DNA of 64,000 bases. Source: Neoconidiobolus thromboides FSU 785. Its lineage: Eukaryota; Entomophthoromycota; Entomophthoromycetes; Entomophthorales; Neoconidiobolaceae. Location: contig MU626258.1 of the NCBI GenBank assembly GCA_025603075.1, positions 11,457-75,456 of the forward strand. The letters run 5' to 3'. The translations under genes were made by a program, and so were the position numbers. The number at the start of each line of letters is the position of its first letter. The first letter of the stretch is position 1. This document shows, in pieces, positions 1 to 10,861 of this stretch. A model generated the notes under the pieces. The model was not told the DNA's origin. It saw only the letters and a program-made list of their open reading frames with translations, and made no database searches.

Positions 1-192
1 CCTTTAGATACTCCCTTTTTATTGGATGATAAATTGACTAACTTCTCTAGTTCAGGCTATAACTTAAATTTATCTACCTTGGAGTTATGCAACAACGGAC
101 AGTGTGTAAAACCTATTAAAAAAAATGATGAATGTATGAGCTTACATACTACTGATAAGTTATGTCGAATTGTACTTGAGTATAAGAATTAA
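1..192 (+). CDS. 3' end of an unidentified cysteine-containing protein (partial)
   Basis: An open frame runs from the first base of the window to a TAA at 190-192 and encodes 63 residues. The last 36 residues hold four cysteines (ELCNNGQCVK, then DECMS and KLCRI), as in a small disulphide-bonded extracellular domain. The start and any upstream exons lie outside the window. I do not recognise the family. The frame is long for such AT-rich DNA and has a clear Cys pattern, so it is probably the true C-terminus of a gene. The first bases could still be intron. Confidence 0.45.
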   Translation, partial: PLDTPFLLDDKLTNFSSSGYNLNLSTLELCNNGQCVKPIKKNDECMSLHTTDKLCRIVLEYKN

Positions 193-1421
193 AACTTCCC
201 GCTATTACTGACATTACTTAACTTATGTTTTTTTATTTACTCTTTTAAAAATTAAATTTGTCTAAATACTTTAAACATGCTTCTATTCCCAAGTCTCTTA
301 TGTTACTCCTGGAAGTCGATGTTATTTATAAATGGTATGACCATAGTCTTTAGATTAATTTAATCAAGTAATAATAATTTTATTCTAAAAATGTGATAAT
401 CTGTGTATACCAAGTGCTTCCATTTAAGTATAAAAAGTATACAAAAATAGTTAAAGTTCTGTTAAATTTAACTATTTAGATGGTAAAATCTACTAATAAC
501 ATTATAAGCATAATATTTAAGAAATCCTTCAAAAATACATTACTCAATCAAATTTAGAATATCATTTACTCTTTTGTATTTCTTTTTTGAATTAGTTTCC
601 AGTAGTTTTTACAATAAAACTGTTTATTTGTTTGGTTTTATAAAGCTTTGTCCTTTTGTTTTGCTTAAACTTTAGAATAAATTTTGCACTTAAATCAGCT
701 ATTATATAGTTTCAAAAAGAGCTTCAACACTTGTATTATTACAGCAGTTATTCACTTTTAAAGCCACTTAGTTTAAAGAAAATTTGCTTTAAATAGTTGA
801 ATTTAAAGGAAGATCTACATAAATATGCTAAAAAAGTATTAAATTGGTTCTTAAGAAAAAAACAAATTAAATAAAGAAAAAGAAAAATATCAAACTTTAG
901 TTAAAATATAATCATAGTTTTTTCAATAAATTTTTATATTTTTGTTTGATGCATTTGGGTGTTTACGTTTTTATCAAGACTTATAGCATTTATTTCTTTT
1001 TTTCTAAGGAGAGAAATGGTATTTGTATAAAGATAAATAAATGAGTAGGATTAAATAAAGCAAATAACTTTAGTTTTTCCAAAGGACATTTATTATACCG
1101 CATAGAACATCACACAATATGCTAACTTATATGCCTTAGTATGCTTTTTAAAGGCTTCAGTATTAATCTATTGCAGTTATTATAGGATATTAATTAAATA
1201 GTGGCTGATAAATAAGCCAACCACAATAAATAATAACTTTATATTTAGATTATGACTTCAGTTTTGAGAACAATTTAATTAACTTTAGCCAATAAAATAG
1301 GATAAGCTAAGAACAATTGAAGTAAAAGAATAAATACAATAAAATAGTAAATTAGAACAAGAATAAAACTTCAAAATGAAGGTTATTAAAAAATACTTTT
1401 TTGTTATTACAAAAGTTAAAA
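193..1421. other. AT-rich intergenic region, no gene seen
   Basis: About 1.2 kb of very AT-rich DNA with stops in all frames. A short upstream ATG at 1376 opens a 45-codon frame that is out of phase with the mannosidase start at 1422. It may act as a uORF if the transcript begins upstream of it. Nothing else is supportable. Confidence 0.5.
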
Positions 1422-3453
1422 ATGTTGAATTTAAGACTCAATCGAAAGGTAGCAATCGCCATGGGCTTGGTAATAAGTATTATTTTGTTCAGTTACATGG
1501 TCTACCAAAGTAGTAGTGGTATGCAATATCCAGTGGTGGAAACAGGGGATATCAAAGCTTCAACCCATAACAACTATCAAAATAATTTTGACAGGAACGA
1601 GCTTCCAACAGAATTAAGTAAAAGTTTAGAAACAGATATAGAAAAGAGTAAGGCTGTTAAAGATGCCTTCAAATTTGTCTGGAAAAATTATAAAGAAAAA
1701 GCAATGGGCCATGACAATATTGGTCCTTTATCTGGACAGCACTCGGATAACTGGAACTCGTAAGTTCTTTTTTTGATATTAACAGGCATTAGTATATTAA
1801 CTATTATAGGTGGGGTATCACCTTAGTGGATAGTTTAGATACTCTACTACTTATGGACTTAGAAGACGAATTCAAAGATGCTATGGAAACAGTTAAAAAA
1901 ATTAATTATAAAAAATCAGTAGGCCATAATATATGTAAACTAATAGCAAAATAATAATCTTGTTGATATAGCAATCCAAATTTACGGTGTTCGAAATTAT
2001 CATCCGACATTTGGGTGGCTTGATTGCTGCTTATGATTTAAGTAAAGAAGAAATTTTACTAAGCCATGCAAAAGACCTTGCTGACAATTTGTTACCTGCT
2101 TTCGACAGCCCCTTTGGGTACCCTGTAAGACATTTCAATTATGGAGAGTAAATTACTATAAAGTAGTGACTCTAAAATAGTACTAAAAATGTTAGGAAAG
2201 TCAGTGAGAATACTCAAAAAATCAATACTTTAGCTGAAGTTGGATCTTTACAATTGGAATTTCATCGTCTATCAGTTATTACTGGAGATAAAAGATATGC
2301 TGATATAGTAAGCCTATAAAAGTTGTAGTTATTATATCTTAATAATATATTTCCTAGGCTCAGAAAATCATTGATAATGTAGAATCATGGGAGTTAGATA
2401 TTCCAGGGTTATATCCGCTTGAATTTGATATTACTACCAATAAGCCTATTACAAGTAAACTACTCATAGTTTTGTTTAAAAAAGATAACTTATCTTTTAT
2501 AGAAAAAATTTCTTTTGGAGCTTTAGGTGATAGTTTTTATGAAGTAACTACTAACCATTATAATTTAATTATATTAATCAATCCATTAGTACCTTATAAA
2601 GCGATATATCTTAATGGGTGGTAGCGAACCTCAATATAAGGAAATGTGTAAGTCTGAATTAGTTTAAACAGCGAAACACAGTAATATAGTATTTTTGTTA
2701 GATCAAAGTTCCATTAAATCCCTCAAAGAAAAATTATTAGTTAAAAAAGGAAATGATTTATTTTTAACTGAATTAGATTATAACTTAAAACCAAACAATG
2801 AGATGGATCATTTAGTAAGATTTACAACAATAACAACTAATTCAAACATTAACAATAATCAAGGCATGCTTTGTACCAGGAATGTTAATGTTGAGCGGGG
2901 TTTATTTAAAAGAAAAAGAAGAGTATGTAATTGGCAAGAAACTAGTCAAAAGCTGCCAAATGTTTTACAATCAAACTGCTACTGGATTAGGGCCTGAAAA
3001 AATTGGATTTGATCCAAAGAAAGACGGTGTAGAAGGATTGGATAATATTTACAGATTAAGACCTGAAACTCTGGAATCCATTTACTACGCTTATAAATTT
3101 ACTGGAGATAATGAATATAGAGAATGGGCTTGGAGAATATTTACTGTAATTACATTGCTTGTTTATTTTCACCTTTTTATTAATGTCTTTTTTAGGCAAT
3201 TGAAAGACATTGCAAAGGTAAATACGGGTATACTGAATATAAAGACGTAAACAGTCTTGGGAATGATAATCAGAGTGATTCTATGGAAAGGTAAATTATT
3301 ATTTTATTTTATTTTATTATTTATCAATTCTTTTTTAGCTACTTTTTAGCAGAAACTTTAAAATATTTGTATCTTATCTTTACTCCAAATACTTTAGATT
3401 TATCAAAATATGTATTTACAACTGAAGCTCATCCACTTTTAATAACACAATAA
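1422..3453 (+). CDS. Class I (GH47) alpha-1,2-mannosidase, copy 1
   Basis: This predicted ER/Golgi enzyme trims alpha-1,2-linked mannose from N-glycans. I place 11 exons: 1422-1759, 1810-1918, 1972-2147, 2196-2307, 2358-2454, 2503-2543, 2590-2647, 2702-2814, 2864-3145, 3196-3290 and 3339-3453 (511 aa). It is a type II membrane protein: a short basic N-terminus, a hydrophobic segment at about residues 11-30, then a stem. GH47 landmarks include [76 protein letters not shown] and the closing [10 protein letters not shown] chose ATG 1422 because the earlier ATG at 1376 is out of frame. Intron positions match the second copy at 27-30 kb, exon for exon, over much of the gene. The stop lies 15 bp from that of the convergent oxidase gene. 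Confidence 0.93.
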
Positions 3454-3468
3454 ATGTTTATGTTTGGT

Positions 3469-4995
3469 TTATTTTAATAACAGTTTTTTCAGATAATCAT
3501 TTAAAAATAGATCATTAGGATCATTTTGTTTTCTAATGTTTAAGAAGGTACTATATTTTGGATATAACTGAGACAATTCTTTATATTTTAAGCCATGCGG
3601 CTATTGAAAGTTGTTAATACACTATTTCTTTCTAAAATATTAAACTTACTTTTGCCCAATGTGGTCGACCATTATATTTTTTCATTATAAGTTCAAACAA
3701 ATCAAAATATTTTTGGTACTCAATTTCAGCTCCAAAAGGTCTAATAATAAGAACAATGAATTACAATTAAGTTATTATAAAAATACTTACTTATACATAA
3801 TAATCCCAATATAGCAAACGTCCTGATTGTAAGCAGGGGAAATCAAAATGTCTTCTTTTTTAACAAATCGGATTTCAATAGGGAAGTGCACTAAAAGTTC
3901 TTGATCAAGTAATAGTTGATTCAGCTCATTTAAAGCTTGTTTAGTGAATTGAATAGGGATTGCCCATTCGTTAACATTCTGTTGAAATAGACAATCAAAG
4001 TTAAACCCTCGATAGCTCAATCTCACCTCTTTTTTAATTACTTTAAAAAATCTTTGATAATAATAACTATTAATCCATGGTATGATACTAGGTACGTATT
4101 TTCCAATAAATAGCAACAGCTCATAGATATTAACTCTAATTATCCTTTCTAATATACCTGTATTTACTTCCTTAGTTATCTATAAATTGTAAACACAAGT
4201 AAATATTATATTATCAATGATTACTTCTTTCTTCGTTTTATTTGCTGTCCAGGCAAAACAATTAATATCTTTAACATGAGGGAACCACCAAAACCTGGCA
4301 TACTCAGATCTCTGTGTAATACCTAAATACTCATCCACCATTCTATCAAACAAGATAGGGTACTGGTGAATATCTAAATTAAACTGTTCCACCAACTGAA
4401 GTTTAACTTTAGTAATAATCCCCAATACTCCTAAATTACATAAATAACTCCTAAATAATTCACCATCGTTAAGATCGATAGTTTTATAATTTCCTAATCC
4501 ATCGAAATATGATATCTCTATCACATGGTTGGCCAAACTTCCATAGCCAAGGCCAGTGCCATGGACAGGAGTACCTAAGATACCGCCGATTGATTGGTCA
4601 GAGATCGAGCCCAAATTTTCAAAAGCCAAATTGTTTCGGTCTAAGACAATATTTAAATCTTTAAGCTTAATCCCGGCCTCTACCACAATTTGTTTTTTTT
4701 TTGTGTTTATCTAAAAAAATTGTTATAAATTAAATTAAGTTAACGGCAATTTTACTTCTATGACACGATTTAAATTGTCGAGATTTACTGTAAAATCTAA
4801 ACTTAGGATCAAAGAGCTTGGGCTTAACTTTGAACCCATTACTCTCACCTTTCGATTGCTTTTGTTGCTCAGTTGAATGATCCTTTTGACTTCATCTTCA
4901 TGGCTTACATAAAAGATTCGATATGGATTAAAATGAAAATTGTTACTCCAGTTTTGGATCCTTATATTAGCTTTGCTTTTAATGGCTGGCTCCAT
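3469..4995 (-). CDS. Sugar-1,4-lactone oxidase/dehydrogenase (ALO/GLDH family)
   Basis: A VAO-type flavoenzyme that oxidises an aldono-1,4-lactone in the last step of (erythro)ascorbate synthesis, probably at mitochondria. I read five exons on the minus strand: 4995-4756, 4710-4225, 4179-3791, 3740-3650 and 3600-3469 (445 aa). The FAD-binding part holds RVMGSKLSPSS (residues 51-61) and GGILGTPVHGTG. The C-terminal half has YIGIIMYKPFGAEIE, GRPHWAK and an NDPNDLFLNDYL ending, all typical of ALO proteins. The residue that carries covalent flavin in ALO1-type oxidases, the His of a GHSPS motif, is Leu57 here, as in plant galactonolactone dehydrogenase, which holds FAD non-covalently. No cleavable targeting peptide is obvious. 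The gene converges on the mannosidase. The lactone substrate and the final electron acceptor cannot be told from sequence. Confidence 0.92.
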
Positions 4996-6107
4996 TTTTA
5001 GTATATCTTTCTATTTTATTATTCTATTATTAAAGTTTATAAAAAACAATTGTTCTCGATTTTTGATCGTTGATTTTTTCGAAAAATTATGCAATCGAGA
5101 TTAGCAAATAGTAATGATAGTGTAGAAAGAGAATTGCTATATTTGGGATCGAAATCTGATTATAAAAACTAAAAATTCGATTGTTTTGAAGGATAGTTTT
5201 ATGGTGTAAAAATGCTACAAAGTTATATAGTGCGTGTTTAAAAAGGTAACAAATTAAAGTTACTTGATATCAAGCAATATATAAAGCCACACTTATGTTG
5301 TTATCTACATCATTGCTATATATGAAGTCCAACTTAGTTTGGTTCTATGATATGATAGAAGTTTATAATACTAAAATTTGTTTACAATAAATCATTTAGC
5401 AAATAGCTATTAATATTGATATGAGAACATGTTTTGTTTTATAAAATCAATCCTAAATTTTGTCAATGTGTCGAAAATTAAAATTAATCGAAATAAGCTA
5501 TTTCTTTGAATAACATATTAGTATATAAAGATTTAACTAAAGCATTTACTAATAAGTTTATACATTACATTTGAGTACTTAAGAGTAATTAGCAGGTTTA
5601 GAAGATTAGTTTTAATTAGCCATTGTTACTTTGTAACTATAAATTTAAATAATAAATTAAAGTATTAAGTAAAAAATAAACAATGTATAAAAAACAAAAT
5701 AAAGTTAAATTATAACCTAAAAAAAGTGATATGTATCTTATTATTTATGGTGTGTTTTATCAAGGGTTTGTAATATTTTAAAAAATCATTAAAAAGTTTA
5801 AAAAGTATTTTTAATTCAATTTATATTATATTTTTATATCTGTAAAATACAAAACCAATTATGAATTAATTAACACAATTTATTAGTTCACTTATCTAGA
5901 TAAAATATAATTTCTAATAATATTTAACTGATAATGTCAGTATTTTTAAGGGGCAAGTAAAATTAAAATCAATAAAACTTGTTTTGAATAAAAAATAGTA
6001 ATTTAACACCTTCTCTAAGTTTTAAATTGTAATAAATGAATTGAATGTAAACATTCTCAAGTCGGAAATTAGCACGAGGTAAGTTATAATATCAAAATTT
6101 ATAATAG
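4996..6107. other. AT-rich intergenic region, no gene seen
   Basis: About 1.1 kb between the oxidase start and the promoter of the small secreted-peptide gene. It holds no coding signal, RNA gene or copy of the 100-bp repeat that I can support. Confidence 0.5.
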
Positions 6108-6115
6108 TATAAATA
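6108..6115 (+). promoter_or_regulatory. TATA box of the small secreted-peptide gene
   Basis: TATAAATA lies 46 bp upstream of the ATG at 6162. That is the same distance range as the TATA elements of the LPMO genes. The match is weak evidence alone in AT-rich DNA, but it fits an expressed short gene. Confidence 0.4.
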
Positions 6116-6161
6116 CTTTTGAATTGTGAACTTAATTTTTGTTTAAAAGAAAGTAAATTCA

Positions 6162-6308
6162 ATGAAATTTTTAATATTAGCCATTTGGTTAAGTGTATGC
6201 TCCACCTTCCGTATAGGCTTTCCTATGCAAGATGATAGTCAAGTTCAAGAAGTTCCAAAACCAAAAGTAGATGGTGATAGAGTCTTACCTTTTATGGGTC
6301 CACAATGA
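6162..6308 (+). CDS. Predicted 48-residue secreted peptide
   Basis: ATG 6162 opens a 48-codon frame ending in TGA at 6306-6308. Residues 1-15 (Met-Lys, then FLILAIWLSVCST) look like a signal peptide. The remaining 25-33 residues are polar and charged with several prolines (QEVPKPKVDGDR) and end in PFMGPQ. The mature peptide has no cysteine, so it is not a classical Cys-rich effector. A TATA box sits 46 bp upstream. I recognise no family. The frame could be chance, but signal peptide, TATA box and codon use agree. Alternatively it may be the first exon of a longer gene, although the in-frame stop is not next to an obvious donor. Confidence 0.5.
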   Translation: MKFLILAIWLSVCSTFRIGFPMQDDSQVQEVPKPKVDGDRVLPFMGPQ

Positions 6309-6549
6309 ATAAAATTCATCTAATTATTTGGGATATAAAATACTACTCGCAAAATTTATTTTCTATCTTTATCGTTTTATGACATGTTTAAAAATAACAG
6401 TAAATTTTATTGCCACTCTCTAGTTTAGACTAATAAAATTTCGCTTAAATTGGTTTTTAAAATTATAATTCGATTTTTAAATTAATAAAAGAAAATAACA
6501 ATAACCAAAATAAGCAATTTGTTTAGTATTTTAATAATATATTATAATC

Positions 6550-7209
6550 TTAAATGAAGATAAGCTTTAGAGCTGAGAATAAAGCGAATCCAGCAGGTCC
6601 GAACATCAATGTAAAATATAAGCTAAGTACAACAAGTGGCCAAGGTATATTTGACTAAATGATTAGTAAATTGAACAATTATCTATTAAAAACTTACTTG
6701 TAAGGATTCAACAACAATTTGCTTTGCAATAAGTAAATCAAAACACAAATAATGGATCCATCCAGCAAGTAAAAAATAATTGCTACCATTTTTAAAAACA
6801 TCAAAGACCCCATTGATAGTTGAGAAGGATTTTATAGATTTATTATAATTGGGGATAACTATATACAAAGTTAAATTTACAACAAATAGAGATAATGTTA
6901 GTAACTTACTATTTGAATAGGACTCAACATTATTTTTACCAATTTTAAGTGAAGTTAATATATTATGAATATATAAAATGGCATCAACTATACATATTGT
7001 GTTCACTATTTGGAATGTATACTCCCATGTTGGTAGCACCGCCAATAAGCTAAAACCAACTAAAGCTAAACGATATGTTAAAGTAAGTTATATATACAAG
7101 ATAATAACGTACATAATCTTGAGCCTATGTTAAAGAAATGGCGTTGATTATCTTTGATTTCAAAGCTTTTGATTGTATTAAGTTTGTCTAATAGCTCCTG
7201 GTTCTCCAT
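6550..7209 (-). CDS. ABA4-like (DUF4281) multipass membrane protein
   Basis: Three exons, 7209-7113, 7065-6698 and 6654-6550, encode 189 aa. There are about four hydrophobic segments. Family features are LVGFSLLAVLPTWEYTF near the first membrane span, LLAGWIHYLCFDLL, the joint SLQ/SNIPWPLVVL across the last intron, and LYFTLMFGPAGFALF near the end. This domain is named for plant ABA4, needed for neoxanthin synthesis. Members also occur in bacteria and fungi, where the role is unknown, so a carotenoid function should not be assumed. The start codon is the only in-frame ATG upstream of the first conserved segment. The last exon is small but matches the family's GPAG motif well. Confidence 0.85.
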
Positions 7210-7911
7210 TTTTTATAAACTTATATTTTAATTTATATGATTTTCTTGGTTTATATAGTTTTTTATTTCAACAAAACAGTAAAAATAAACTAAAAATAAA
7301 TTTATACTTTGAACTTTATTGGTCGATATTGTGGAAAAACAATGTCCTATTTGGAAAGCGAACTTTAAAGCTATCTTACTATTTCCGAAACTTTTAAATA
7401 ACATAATATAGCCCAGTTTTACATATTATTATTCTTACTACTATTTTTTGTTATTAAATAAGATTGCAATGATAAAAATGTGTAATTGAGTCCTTTATTT
7501 ATGACTATAAAACTTAACTTTACGATAATCACGTTCTATTTCTGTCCTCTCTAATAGTTTGAGAAGTTCAAGACATAGTAACCTATCAAATACTAAGACA
7601 CATAAAAAAACTATAGTATTTTCACCAAAATACTACTACCAACAATAAATATATTTATTTATATCCACAAGGTAAATTTAAACTGTCATTTATAACAAAG
7701 TCATATTATACTTACTCAAATAATAAAAATAGTACACATTCATAATTTGACAGAATATATTCAAAATGGATGAATCGTTTCAATTTTGTTTGGTATTGTT
7801 TATTAACTTGTTAATATTTAATAAAAATGAAAATTTATACTTAAAAAAATAATTAATAGAAAATAATTACTTTAAATTATAACTATCATTTATTGAATCT
7901 ATTTTAATTCC
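7210..7911. other. Intergenic region, no gene seen
   Basis: About 700 bp between the ABA4-like start and the mL53 stop. Short AT-rich frames only, with no supportable feature. Confidence 0.5.
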
Positions 7912-8205
7912 TTATTTATTTTCATCAAGGAGAGACAACTTTCTAGAATACTTATCAACTTCACTAGTGATTTCCTTCTCCTTCAATGAGTCTGCTTTTA
8001 AATTTAATTCAAAGCCATCTTTAAACTTAATGTAAATCAAGTTATTTTTTTTCAAATCCGACTGCACTACAGTATTAATTTTGCAATCTGGGTTAGTTAA
8101 TACGTTTTTATCTGTGGAGACTCTGTTTAAAAAACTCCTTGCTGATACGCTGGTAACATTATAAGGTGTTAATTTGATCCTGATCTCTGATATATACTTT
8201 AACAT
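7912..8205 (-). CDS. MRPL44: Mitochondrial ribosomal protein mL53 (MRPL44 family)
   Basis: An intronless 97-aa frame for a small protein of the mitochondrial large ribosomal subunit. The N-terminus MLKYISEIRIKLTPYN, followed by ARSFLNRV, matches the fungal mL53 pattern of a hydrophobic-basic strand and then an ARLFL helix. The middle has DCKIN and a KFKDGFELNL strand (the FKDG motif of the family). The end, SEVDKYSRKLSLLDENK, closely resembles the EEFDRHSRQL tail of yeast Mrpl44. Length matches the family (about 98 aa in yeast). There is no separate presequence, as usual for this protein. It starts 213 bp from the divergent VMS1 gene. Confidence 0.88.
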   Translation of the reverse strand: MLKYISEIRIKLTPYNVTSVSARSFLNRVSTDKNVLTNPDCKINTVVQSDLKKNNLIYIKFKDGFELNLKADSLKEKEITSEVDKYSRKLSLLDENK

Positions 8206-8418
8206 TTTGGTGATTGAATTTCGGTTTAAACCTAGTTTCTTTATTTTATGGGATTTTCATTACAAACTATCCAACTTTTTTTAAATTACGCAGTATCCTT
8301 AAAATGTGCGCAGTTAAAGATGGATAAGTATAAATTGAGGCTGATTGTATACTTTTTTATGAATTAATCACTGTTTTCTTTAGCCAGTTTTAGTGGTAAA
8401 TAAATAAATAAGAAAAAA

Positions 8419-10513
8419 ATGGAGTTTCAAGAAGTAAAAGTTAAGTACATACCAAAGCCATTAAACATTTTTGAATTAAATCAATTACATTATGAAAATA
8501 TTGAAGAGGAGCTATCGTGTAAATCAACAAAAGATGTAAAGGATAAAGATGTAACAAATAAAGAAACCTTTGATAAAACAGTGAATTCCGGGCTATCATG
8601 TACTGTATGTAATTTGAATCATTTTATAAATATAAAAGATCAAAGAGAACATTTTAAGTTGGACTGGCATAGATTTAATTTAAATAGGAAACTAAAAAAG
8701 TTGCCGCCAGTTGATGAAAACAAGTTTGAAGAACTAATAGAGGGTACTTTATAATTCCTATATTTTTTGAAAAAACTAATTTTCATTAGATTTGTCATCT
8801 ATCTCTGGCTCAGAAGATGAAGAAAATTACTCTAACAAGTTAAAAGATTTAACTGTTGATGGTGAAAAAGAGGAAGAAGAAGAGGAAGAGGAAGAGGTAA
8901 TGAAAGAAGGGTCCATTGTATGGTATAAACAAAAGGACTCAAGTGAGGTGTTGGGTTTCTATAAAAAAATAGTAGGAGAGCAAGACAATAAAGTAATTGA
9001 TAAAAGAACATTGAAGCATAAATTGGATGAGCATAAACAGAATTTATGGGCATTCATCATGTTAGGTGGAGGACACTTTGCTGCAGCAATATTTGACAAC
9101 TTTAATTATGATAAAAAGAATTCTAAGCCAAATATGATTTTACATAAAACATTTCATAAATATACAGTCAGAAGAAAACAAGGTGGTGGGCAATCAAGCA
9201 ACGATAATTCTAAAGGTACAGCACATTCAGCAGGTTCGTATATTAGAAGACAACAAGAAGCGGTTTTAAAGCAGGATATCTATGACCTCTTAACTAAATG
9301 GAAGCCAAAATTAGATCAATGCAATAAAATATTTATTAGGGCTCCTAGTTCGAATTATAAAATTTTGTATAATTTTGATGAGCCTGTTATCAGCCCTAAA
9401 GACAAAAGAGTATGTAAATTTCCTATCACTACCAGAAGGCCAACTCTTAAGGAATTGACTAGGTTATACCATGAATTTATTTGGGTTAAAGTTGGGGAAG
9501 TTACATCTGCTACAAATAGCGTTAAACCAAAAGAAGCAAGTAAAGAGTCCAAGATGGAATTACCTGAAAATATAGTCAAACCTAAGGAGAAAAAAAATAA
9601 AGAAAAGAAAAAGTTAAGCAAGGCAATAAATGATGTTGATGAATTGACAATGGAATTTTTGTTACAAGAATATAACAATAAAGGCATGAACAAAAAAGAA
9701 ATAGTGACTAAAAACGAAGAAGTAAATGATGAAAGTCCTGAAATCAAACCAACAGCAAAGGAGTTAGATGAAATTGAAAAGATAAGTAAATGGATAATGA
9801 ACACTTTGCCTACTCAAAAAGAATACAATTCAGATGAGCTTATCGAATCAATCAATAATAATGAGTTTATTAAATCAAATATAGATTATAAGTTAACTAA
9901 TATAAAGTACAATCCTACCTTGTTCTACTTAGTTTGCTTGAATAACCACAGCAAATTAGTTGAGACTTTTTTAACTTTATTTAAGCCTGATATTTCTATC
10001 ATTTATGGTCCAGATAAATTGACAGCTTATCAATTATGTAACAAGTCGATTAAATTAATGATGAGAAATTATAGATATAATAATCCAGATGCGTTTGATT
10101 ATGATAAAGGAAGGGTTGCTGAAGGGATTACAGATGAAGAATTCGAAGATAAATTAAATAACAAAAAAGAGAAAAGTAAAGCCAAAAAGAAAGAAAAGAA
10201 AGAGATAATTAAAAAAGAAGAGATAATTAAAAACAACATTAAGGAGCTCAATGATAAACTCTTATCGGATAAAAAACCAAGTTACAAGATGTTGTCATCC
10301 AATGGTGGCCCTTCAATGGGTAATTTTGGAAGCTTTGGCCAAAGTAAACCAAGTAAGATTAGTAGCAGTAGCACTGGATTTGGGTTTACTACAACTTCGG
10401 GTGTTAAATTAGGCGGATCTGCTAGTTCTAAAGTAGGTATGTCACTCTCTGAAGAGGACAGAGAAAAGAGACTTAAAGCTATAGAAGCCAGGTTTAAAAC
10501 AGAAGAGCAATAA
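8419..10513 (+). CDS. VMS1: VMS1/ANKZF1 peptidyl-tRNA hydrolase of ribosome quality control
   Basis: Two exons, 8419-8743 and 8790-10513, encode 682 aa. The protein releases stalled nascent chains from 60S subunits, mainly those bound for mitochondria, and binds Cdc48/p97. In order: a C2H2 zinc finger (CTVCNLNHF, then EHFKLDWHRFNLNRKL), an acidic linker, the VLRF1 release-factor-like domain from about residue 175 (WAFIMLGGGHFAAAIFD, KQGGGQSSNDNSKG, HSAGSYIRRQQE), a Lys/Glu-rich linker, ankyrin-like sequence (PTLFYLVCLNNHSKLVETFL), a long charged coiled coil, and a C-terminal VCP-interacting motif (EKRLKAIEARFKTEE). The glutamine corresponding to the catalytic Gln of Vms1/ANKZF1 appears to be kept in GGGQ. 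The 46-nt intron joins the finger to the acidic segment. Antisense frames in this gene are shadows. Confidence 0.94.
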
Positions 10514-10861
10514 ATACGAATTATTCTAACATTTTCAGTTCTAGTCTTGTATTTTAAAGTTTTGTAAATTAAAATTTATTATTTCACAACCCATTCATGT
10601 ATTTCATTGTTTTGAATTTTGTACAAAAAATAAACAAAAATAATAGAAAACAAACCAAACACATTATTATTTCTCTTAATTGAATATTCTAAGTCTTTTA
10701 GAACAAGTATAAAAGATATTTGCTTTATTCTAGCTTAAGGCTGAAGGATATTTATTACAGCTGTATTGAAATACGATTTAAAAATACTAAAAAGAAAAGT
10801 ATATATCAAAAATAGTTAAACTTTAAATATAATATATTCTTATTCTTAGCACTGTTTACTA
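10514..10861. other. Shared 3' region of convergent genes
   Basis: About 350 bp between the stops of VMS1 (+) and the transcription-factor-like gene (-). AT-rich, consistent with two 3' UTRs. No other feature seen. Confidence 0.5.

Noticed and set aside
2648-2671. A 24-nt intron in mannosidase copy 1, ending at the first AG after the donor
   Set aside because: Too short to splice. The acceptor at 2701 gives a normal 54-nt intron, keeps the frame, and makes the upstream exon 58 nt long, as in copy 2.
9190-9250. Possible loss of the catalytic glutamine in the VMS1 release-factor domain (SAGSYIRR)
   Set aside because: The catalytic Gln of this family sits slightly upstream in the GxxQ/GGSQ-type motif, and GGGQ is present here.
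9355-9804. 149-codon minus-strand frame
   Set aside because: Antisense to the Lys/Glu-rich VMS1 coding sequence; hydrophobic Leu/Ser-rich composition is the expected complement of that codon use.
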